Positions 57,713 through 64,000 of a DNA stretch of 64,000 bases are shown piece by piece. Location: contig OX419761.1 of assembly GCA_948567375.1 (NCBI GenBank), positions 60,797,089-60,861,088 on the forward strand, read 5' to 3'. Position 1 is the stretch's first letter; the number at the start of each line of letters is the position of its first letter. The notes beneath the pieces were generated by a model. The model saw only the letters and a program-made list of their open reading frames with translations, ran no database searches and was not told the origin of the DNA. A program made the translations under genes and the position numbers. Origin of the DNA: Lunularia cruciata. Taxonomy: Eukaryota; Streptophyta; Marchantiopsida; Lunulariales; Lunulariaceae.

Positions 57713-58606
57713 GGATTCTTTGTTTCCCTGATCATTCTGTTCCACAAACTCCATCTGGGCAACTTGTCGAGGTCGCTCATTCCTAAGTGGACATTCAGCA
57801 ATGTGATATCCAACTTGGCAAAAATAAAAGCAACCTCCATTTTGTCGTAATCTTTCTCTATCTACTGTGCCAAGTGGTCTTCGTTGGATAGCATCAATCT
57901 CCATTGGTACCGGTTCTTCCACTCGTGGTACTGGTAGGTTTTGTGTAGGTCGAGGTCGAGACCAAGTTGTCACCACTAAGGAATCAAAACGCTCAGCCAA
58001 TTGCATGGCTTCTTCTACATTTTGTGGCTCTCGCATGGTCACCTCCAATTTGGTTCGTGACTTCAATCCTCGCACAAATCGATCCAGAACTTCACCTTCT
58101 TGAATATCTGGAATTTGCATGATGATATTCTGAAATTGTGTGATGTAGCTTCTCATTGAGCCAATCTGCCTCAACTCCGCCAATTTATCTTGTGCAGCTT
58201 GGGTGGCATTTATAGTCTAAAATCAACCAAGTATTACATCCTTGAATTCTACCCATGTCAAAATTGGTGTAACAATTTGTCGTTCAGCTCTTTCTACTCG
58301 GAATCGCCACCAAAGTTTTGCCACGCCATCCAACTGGCTAGAAGCCAAGAGAATTTGTTTCCGCTTGTCTTGAAGATTGGTGGCTTCAAAGTAACATTCA
58401 GAGTCAAACACAAAATTCTTCACTATGCTTGGAAGATTCTTGCCTTCAAACACCTTGGGTTTCGGAAATCGAATGCGATCTTCTCTATCTCGAACTGGCG
58501 CTCTGTCTATCTATTCTCGTCGTTGCTGGTCTTGTTCATCCAACAGTCGAGTAAGATGCTCGATTTGTTGTTGCATTGCAAGGATAACATCCGGTATTGC
58601 CGCCAT
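57713..58606 (-). pseudogene. Chromovirus B gag
   Basis: ATG at 58606 as in copy A; stops and a frame break near 58460 and 58215. Capsid region FEGKNLPSIVKNFVFDSECYF and FVRGLKSRTKLEV. The zinc knuckle is altered: CFYFCQVGYHIAEC, giving C-x3-C-x4-H-x3-C, where copy A has the normal 2-4-4 spacing, so RNA binding would be impaired. Confidence 0.8.
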
Positions 58607-58877
58607 CGCTACTACTCTATTCCACTATTCTCAATTTATCTAGTTGATTAACACATAGATACAACACGTTCACCGTTCTCCATAAGTTACAATTGGAAGT
58701 ATCAAGGGTTCCTCCGACATGATGATCATATGTAGAAAATCCTGCCCAAAGCGTGAGGTGATGAATTGTGTGAAATGATGCTTTGGTAATATCTGGACAT
58801 GAAAGTCCCAATGGTTTGGCGGAAGTGGATTTGGTGGTCCATAAATTCCATCCATCCCATTCCTGCTCTGATACTAA

Positions 58878-59317
58878 TGTAAAAGACCAAAACTGAGGAG
58901 AGAAATAGGAGAATGGAAACTCACATTGGGACACTTGAATGAGGGAAAACTACAAATGCCTAGCATAAGCTTTGGCTTTGGTATTTATAGGTAGCATACA
59001 AGGCCCTTGAGAAGCTTCTCAAGAAGCTTCCTCAAGCCGCTTTCTTAGAGTGCAAGCCAAGTTAACTAGGAAGCTTCTCAAGAAGCTTCCTTCTAGAAGC
59101 CGCCTACTTGGCGTGCAAGCTAAGCTAGTTGGAAGCTTCTAGAAGCTTCCTTCTAGAAGCTTCCTTCTAGAAGCTACTTACTTAAGGTGCAAGCTAAGCT
59201 AACCGGGAAGCTTCCCAAGAAGCTTCCTAGATACTTCTGGAATATTCTAGGCTAATTTGTCTTATGTGCTACTTCGTGAGCCTGACTGACCTCGTCGCTA
59301 AACTCCATATTGTTACA
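58878..59317 (-). repeat. 5' LTR of chromovirus B (440 bp), expanded heat-shock modules
   Basis: Contains GAAGCTTCTAGAAGCTTC followed by two more CTTCTAGAAG units (about 59130-59170), one more than its partner LTR, plus an extra GAAGCTTCTCAA module near 59010. TATA box on minus near 58980. Confidence 0.9.
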
Positions 59318-59322
59318 ATCCT
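59318..59322. repeat. Target-site duplication, right (ATCCT)
   Basis: Partner of 53663-53667; one mismatch. Confidence 0.65.
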
Positions 59323-60850
59323 CCACACACTAAACCTTCATGAAACTCCTTTGATTAGGATAGACTCTTCCTTACCAATAGCTCTTCAAAGTAGACCATC
59401 TGCTCCTTGGTGAAAAAGAATATCCTCCACCATTGTGTAAGGTCTAGATCTTGCTGCAAAGGCATTTCTCTCCCTAGCATACATCCCTTCTAGATAGTTA
59501 CCTCTTGTCACAAAATCCACAATCTCCTTGTACTCCATTGGAACCTCTTGAGTGAGTGAGATTGTCATGAGCTCCTCATTTGGGAAGGAATCATCCACTA
59601 GCTCATCTCCATCATGATTATATGCCCTAGATAACAAATCAGCATTTACATGTTTCTTTCTTAGCCTATCCTTAATGGTGTAATTATACTCTGACAAGAG
59701 TATCATCCACCTTGCTAGCCTCCCTACCACATTAGGCTTGTTGAAGATGTACTTCAAAGCCTTGTGATCTGTGACAATGGTGGTTTTTCCTCTGATCAAG
59801 TAATGTCTAAACTTCTTGAGACCAAAGATCACTACCAACCCTTCTCTCTCCGTGATAGAGTAGTTCTTTGCTACTGAAACCACCTAGCTACTAGCATAAG
59901 CTATTGGATGATCATGCCCATCTTGGTCTAATCGACTAAGAGTGCATCCTATAGCTACATTAAAAGCATTAGTGTAGAGGATGAAGTGCTTACTCCAATC
60001 AACTTTAGCAAGAATTGGAGCTACAACAATGGATTTCTTGAGTTTCTCAAAAGTTTTGAGAGCCTTCTTGTCTTCCACAATCACCATGTAATCTACACCC
60101 TTCTTCGTGTAGATGTTCAATGCATAAGACTTGTTGGAAAATAAGAAGATGAGCCTCCTATAGTACCCAACCATTCTCAAGAATTATCTTAGCTTTGTCA
60201 ATCTTGAAGGGAATAGAAGGTCTAAGATTTTCCTCACCTTCTCAGGATCAACAACTATTCCATCCTTGAAAATGATGTGCCCCAAAAATAGACCTTCTTC
60301 ACATCCAAAAATGCACTTCTTTGGGTTGAGTGATGCATTTGCCCCATCTAAGCATTGCAAGACCTTGATTAGGTGCTCAAATTGCTACTCCTTGCTCTCA
60401 TAGACACAAAACTCATCAATGAAGTCTCTCACAAATTTCCTAATGAAAGGTTTAAAAACCTTGTTCATGAACCGTTGGAATGTGGCTGGAGCATTGCAAA
60501 GCCCAAAAGGTATGACCTTGAAATGTAAGTTCCCCAAGGTGTGGTGAATGTGGTGAGTTGTTGATGCTCTGGTGAAATCTTGATTTGGTTATATCTACTA
60601 TAACCATCTCCAAAACTATACCTCTCATGACTTGCAACCTCTTCCAAGATCTTATCAATGACTGGTAATGGGTAGTAGTCCTTCTTGGTAACAATGTTGA
60701 GCTTCTTGTAATCCATACATACCCAAAGCTTGCCATTCTTTTTCTTCACAATCACAATGGGGAACACCCGTTCCAAATTCTCCACCTCAAAGATAAATCC
60801 GGCTTCCTTGAGCTTATCAATCTCCTCCTTCACCACCAAAGATATTGGTG
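59323..60850 (-). pseudogene. Element D reverse transcriptase and RNase H
   Basis: RT begins about 60839 (KEEIDKLKEAGFIFEV, VCMDYKKLNIVTKKDYYPLP), with YSFGDGYSRYNQIKI (first Asp kept) and WGTY; a frameshift near 60540 follows. The Asp-pair region near 60415 reads FIDEF, so the second Asp is replaced by Glu. The connection (MVGYYRRLIFLFSNKS, 60170) and RNase H (AFNVAIGCTLSRLDQ, ITEREGLVVIFGLKKFRHYL, VTDHKALKYIFNK, VNADLLSRAY) follow. TNAFN stands where TDASN is normal, so a catalytic Asp is lost. Inactive. Confidence 0.78.
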
Positions 60851-61215
60851 GGCTAATGCAACATTGCTTTTAGCGGACTGGTCTTGCATGTGACTCTACC
60901 TCAATCTTGTGCTCCTCCAAGGTGACTTCCTTTGGATCCTTGTAACTGAAAACAAACACGTGGATGAACTTGCAGAAAATATCCTCAAATATTACCTTCC
61001 CCTCCTTGGTAATATTTGGACCATACTTGAGGGTACCTCCTTTCTATCTCCTTAAGTGTCAATGGTGATTTATCTGGGTCATTCAAAACCTTTGGCTTAG
61101 GTGAATAATCCATAACAAACAAGGATACACATCTAAATCAGATTCAGATTCATCCTCCTCCGTGGAAATCTCTTCTTCCATGCTTATGTCCACACCTAAA
61201 GCTCCTTCTTTAGAA

Positions 61216-62781
61216 TCATAACTCCCAATAATCAGAAGATGGTGTATTTGAATGTGAAGTGTTGGTGGTGTTAGTCATAGGAACTATGACTTGATGGTTT
61301 GATGGCTCAATCCTCAAGTACCCTTTGTGTCGTCGATCAGTTGTGCATGTTGCTCTCAGCCATGGCCTCCCAAGAAGTAAGTCACATCTTGAATCTTTCA
61401 AGACTTGGAAAGTCATGAGATTTTGAACTTCCATAACTGAAACTATCACCTTATCCATCACCCCTATTGGTCAAACTTGTTGCTTGTTTGCCATGCTTAC
61501 CACAAATGGTGAAGGTATTGAGGGTATCATACCCAACTTCTTCATCAACCTTTATGACATGGCATTCACTACTGATCCTCCATCAACCAATGCATCCTTG
61601 ATGTTATGACCATTCACCCTCACATCAATCTTGGAGGTATATTCACAAGCTTCCCATGGTGCTGGCTTGGCATCCACCACCCCCATTGATATTGGAGCTT
61701 TTGCATTCTTCTTCCTCTTGCTTTTTGTAGAACTCAAACCACCTCTAAGCTCCTTCCTCAAAGTAGTAATCAAAGCAATCAATTGGCCCACTATGATGTT
61801 AGCCTTGTGACTACCAACATCTTCCAACACATTGTAGTTCCATTGTTGCTTTGAGATCAAGAAGTCCTCCATCCCCAACTCCTTTCTTGGAGTCTTTGTT
61901 TTTGATGGTGTTGAAATGCTTGTGTGAGTGCTCCTAGTAGGCATAGGAGTATCTTGGTTAGGATTAAACCCTTGAGAAGAGTGCACATCCTCTACAAAAC
62001 AAGCTCTCTTCTTCTCTTGTGCCAAAAGATCCAAATGAAGACCATTAGAGTTTGAGCACTCTCCCTTCTCATACTTGCTCTCAACCACATCTATAGATGT
62101 TATCTCCTTACCTTTGTTTGGATTAGGAGCCACTTGGGTTTCACTACCTCTCTCTTTCCCTCTATTGGCTCCCTCATAATCCCTTCCTCCATGGTAATTC
62201 GAATTTGAGCAATTACTTTGGATATGGCATCTTTCTCTACAACCAAAATAATTTCTATCATTGAAATTATTGACTGGTTGGCCTCTTCTATATGCATAGT
62301 CTCCATAACTCCTAGGTCCTCTCCCTACATTTTGATCCACCTTTCTCTTCTCCCATAATTGCACCACATTGATCTTGAGATCTATAAGTTGTTTTGTGAT
62401 GGTTTGAAGTGGATCTTTTGGTGGAGGTGCAAGAATTGGAGTAACTACTACTTGTGGTGCAACCCTTACCACCAAAGTATCAGAAGTTCCACCATATTTG
62501 TAGCCTTGAGGAAGATGCACAACATTTTTCACCACCAAATCACTCTCATCCCCTTCCAAACTCTCCTCCATACGAATTGCGATCTTGATAACTTCAACCT
62601 TGGAAGAAGGTTTCTCATATCTCACCTTGCTTCTAGTTTGTGGTCTCAACCCTCCCCCAGAATTCTTGGTGAGCATGACCCCTATACCAATCATAGTAGT
62701 CTTCACATCATCCCCACCCTTTCTCAACACTATGTGAAATTTGGACTCTAACTTTTCTACTCTTTCCACATAGACTTTCAC
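61216..62781 (-). pseudogene. Element D gag-protease region
   Basis: A 409-codon open frame (62781-61552): a gag-like N-terminus, Pro-rich linker (about 62450), a damaged zinc knuckle YFGCRERCHIQSNC (first Cys replaced by Tyr), a Ser/Thr/Pro-rich spacer, then the protease start DALVDGGSVVNAMS, with DGG where D-S/T-G is usual. A TGA-type stop is followed by the protease C-terminal part to 61216 (VQNLMTFQVLKDSRCDLLLGRPWLR). A 5' start within the family is not defined; the first ATG of the open frame is given. Confidence 0.7.
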
Positions 62782-63082
62782 TTCTCTCCATCTCCTTGCT
62801 TGAGAAAGGTAACCTCACTCATCAATCTCTCATAACTCTCATCAACTATCCTTAACCCGTCACTATCTTTTTTTTCTCTCAATTTTTTTCTCTTTTCTTT
62901 TCTCTCACTCTATAACTAATAGAGTATATACATGACTAACACCATTTGAGAGTAATCCACCCTAGGATACACAAAAGGTTAAGGTTACTCCAAGATTTCT
63001 ATAGCAACATCAAATCTTAGAGTGCATATTAATCAAACTCTCATAGATAGTTTATCCACAAGTTGAAAGATTATCTCCATCA
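62782..63082. other. Non-coding T/C-rich spacer
   Basis: Includes a run of T and CT-rich sequence (62860-62920). No frame or motif recognised on either strand. Confidence 0.5.
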
Positions 63083-63583
63083 CTAATCTTGAGAACTAGC
63101 TGATGAAGGTGGTAGTATTTCTATAGCTATAGTAAAACTCTCTCCAAGATCCTTCACCAAAATCTCCAAAAGTGCTTTTACTCCACTACACTCATGTCTT
63201 TTTGGAAGTCCTTCCACTCCACATACCTCACACAACTCCTTGGTCTTAGATCTTCTCCCTCCCAATCTTAGTGAAAAAGGTCCACCATGCAAACCCAAGT
63301 CAAGTAAGCCTCTCCTTTCCCTCAGTCTCCTGCTCTCAAAGGTCAATGGACATGAACTTGCCTTATGTCCCTTCTCTCCACATAGAAAACACTTAGACTC
63401 ACCCTTTCCTTCAAGTGGCATAGGTTTTTGGATCCTCTCAACACTCTCTTCAAATTCTGTTCTAAACTCTCTTTTCCTCAAATCCACCCTTAAAATCACC
63501 TCAAACCCTTGGGGAACCTTGCATAACCTCAATATACACTCTTGGTGACCCTCCATGTACCAAAGATGAATCTCAATACTCAA
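63083..63583 (-). pseudogene. Zinc-knuckle ORF (gag or LINE ORF1-like)
   Basis: 166 codons. FEVILRVDLRKREFRTEFEESVERIQKP leads to a knuckle CFLCGEKGHKASSCP (spacing 2-4-4), then a basic region and a second Cys/His cluster CEVCGVEGLPKRHEC. The knuckle implies single-strand nucleic-acid binding. The VDLRKREF...V lead-in followed by a knuckle is also seen in plant LINE ORF1 proteins, so it may not belong to element D. It ends at a stop at 63083. Confidence 0.5.
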
Positions 63584-64000
63584 ATATGCTTTTTGTTGCT
63601 CTCACAGTCCTCATGCATGAGCTCTAAACTTTGCAGAATTGACACTTCCTCACAATGTCACTGAAATCTCTCAACTAGTATATCATAGTCCTTTGAAATT
63701 TTTTACACTTGATTAAAAATCCAGGGTGTCCCTCTCTGCAAAATTTCAGATCTTTTCATTGAGCCATTTTCCCTAGGCACCTTTCTATTCAGCACACATA
63801 TTTCAGACTTGGTCTAAAAACCACCCCCCTCACTTTAGAAACTTATAACTCTCTGTTTGAGAATGATCTCTCTATAATTTTTGTGTCAAAGGATACGATA
63901 CAATACACTTAATTGTCTTGGAAAGTTTCACAAAAGTCTACTGAAAATTGAAGAAATGGAAGACTCTGTACAATTTTCCAAAGAGCATGCCGTTGCAAGA
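63584..64000. other. Unassigned end of window
   Basis: No supported frame or repeat boundary; probably continuing element sequence. Confidence 0.4.

Larger units (their letters stand above)
53668..59317 (-). mobile_element. Chromovirus copy B (5,650 bp)
   Basis: Full structure, same family as copy A: LTRs 53668-54081 and 58878-59317, primer-binding site next to 58878 (TAGTATCAGAGC on minus), gag, protease, linker with three 20-residue repeats, RT, RNase H, integrase and chromodomain. It interrupts element D's integrase N-terminus. The LTRs differ in length by 26 bp, entirely in the GAAGCTTC-module regions. Confidence 0.92.
47577..63600 (-). mobile_element. Old Ty3/gypsy element D, split by two insertions
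   Basis: Minus-strand parts in order from the right: zinc-knuckle ORF, gag-protease, RT, RNase H, integrase N-terminus (59323-59400 joined to 53667-53430), integrase core, then integrase tail (49092-48770) and LTR start at 48762. It is interrupted by chromovirus B at 53668-59317 and a solo big-LTR at 49093-52891; removing both restores continuous integrase order. RT style (KKDYYPLPVIDKIL, WGTY) resembles non-chromodomain Tat/Athila-type elements. The 5' LTR lies beyond the window or is not recognised. Confidence 0.7.

Overview
The window is nuclear DNA of a plant (streptophyte) and is almost entirely nested retrotransposons. Evidence: no operons or bacterial gene order; Ty3/gypsy polyproteins with plant-type primer-binding sites (one matching initiator-tRNA-Met, one the TGGCGCC type of Tat/Athila elements); a chromodomain; and a GT-AG intron in the one host-like gene candidate. 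I cannot name the species. A large-genome non-angiosperm (fern, lycophyte, gymnosperm or bryophyte) is a guess based on the R2-like element and the transposon load.

Layout. 1-6509: a long terminal repeat (LTR) of about 3.8 kb (here 'big-LTR') lies on the + strand at 641-4419 with a perfect 5-bp target duplication, inserted into a second, minus-strand copy of the same LTR. 6510-12277: decayed internal region of a Tat/Athila-like Ty3 element running into its own big-LTR. 12278-15296: truncated minus-strand chromovirus copy C. 15297-18104: two more big-LTR pieces. 18105-22880: decayed DNA with no confident gene. 22881-35124: plus-strand Ty3/gypsy element E, whose pol ends in a PHD finger; its 3' end is split by complete minus-strand chromovirus copy A (28967-34609, duplication ATAGC). 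35722-39080 and 42804-46217: two R2-like non-LTR retrotransposons, tail to tail, flanking about 3.7 kb that holds a possible host gene (40578-41285, minus). 46514-47560: tandem array of a roughly 200-bp unit. 47577 to about 63.6 kb: old minus-strand Ty3 element D, interrupted by a solo big-LTR (49093-52891) and by chromovirus copy B (53668-59317).

Most interesting points. (1) The big-LTR carries its own long open frame of about 857 codons, coding for a globular N-terminal half, an acidic middle and a coiled coil. It stays in one frame in independent copies and lies between two conserved TATA boxes, so this is an LTR-encoded accessory protein rather than an ordinary gag-pol product. (2) Element E has a canonical C4HC3 PHD finger at the integrase C-terminus, where chromoviruses carry a chromodomain. 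(3) The chromovirus LTRs hold dense, perfect heat-shock elements upstream of a TATA box, and the module number differs between the two LTRs of one insertion. (4) The R2-like elements combine an N-terminal C2H2 finger, reverse transcriptase, a CCHC motif and a restriction-like endonuclease.

No copy looks fully intact. Nonsense codons are mostly CAG/CAA/CGA changed to TAG/TAA/TGA, as expected from deamination of methylated cytosines in silenced repeats.
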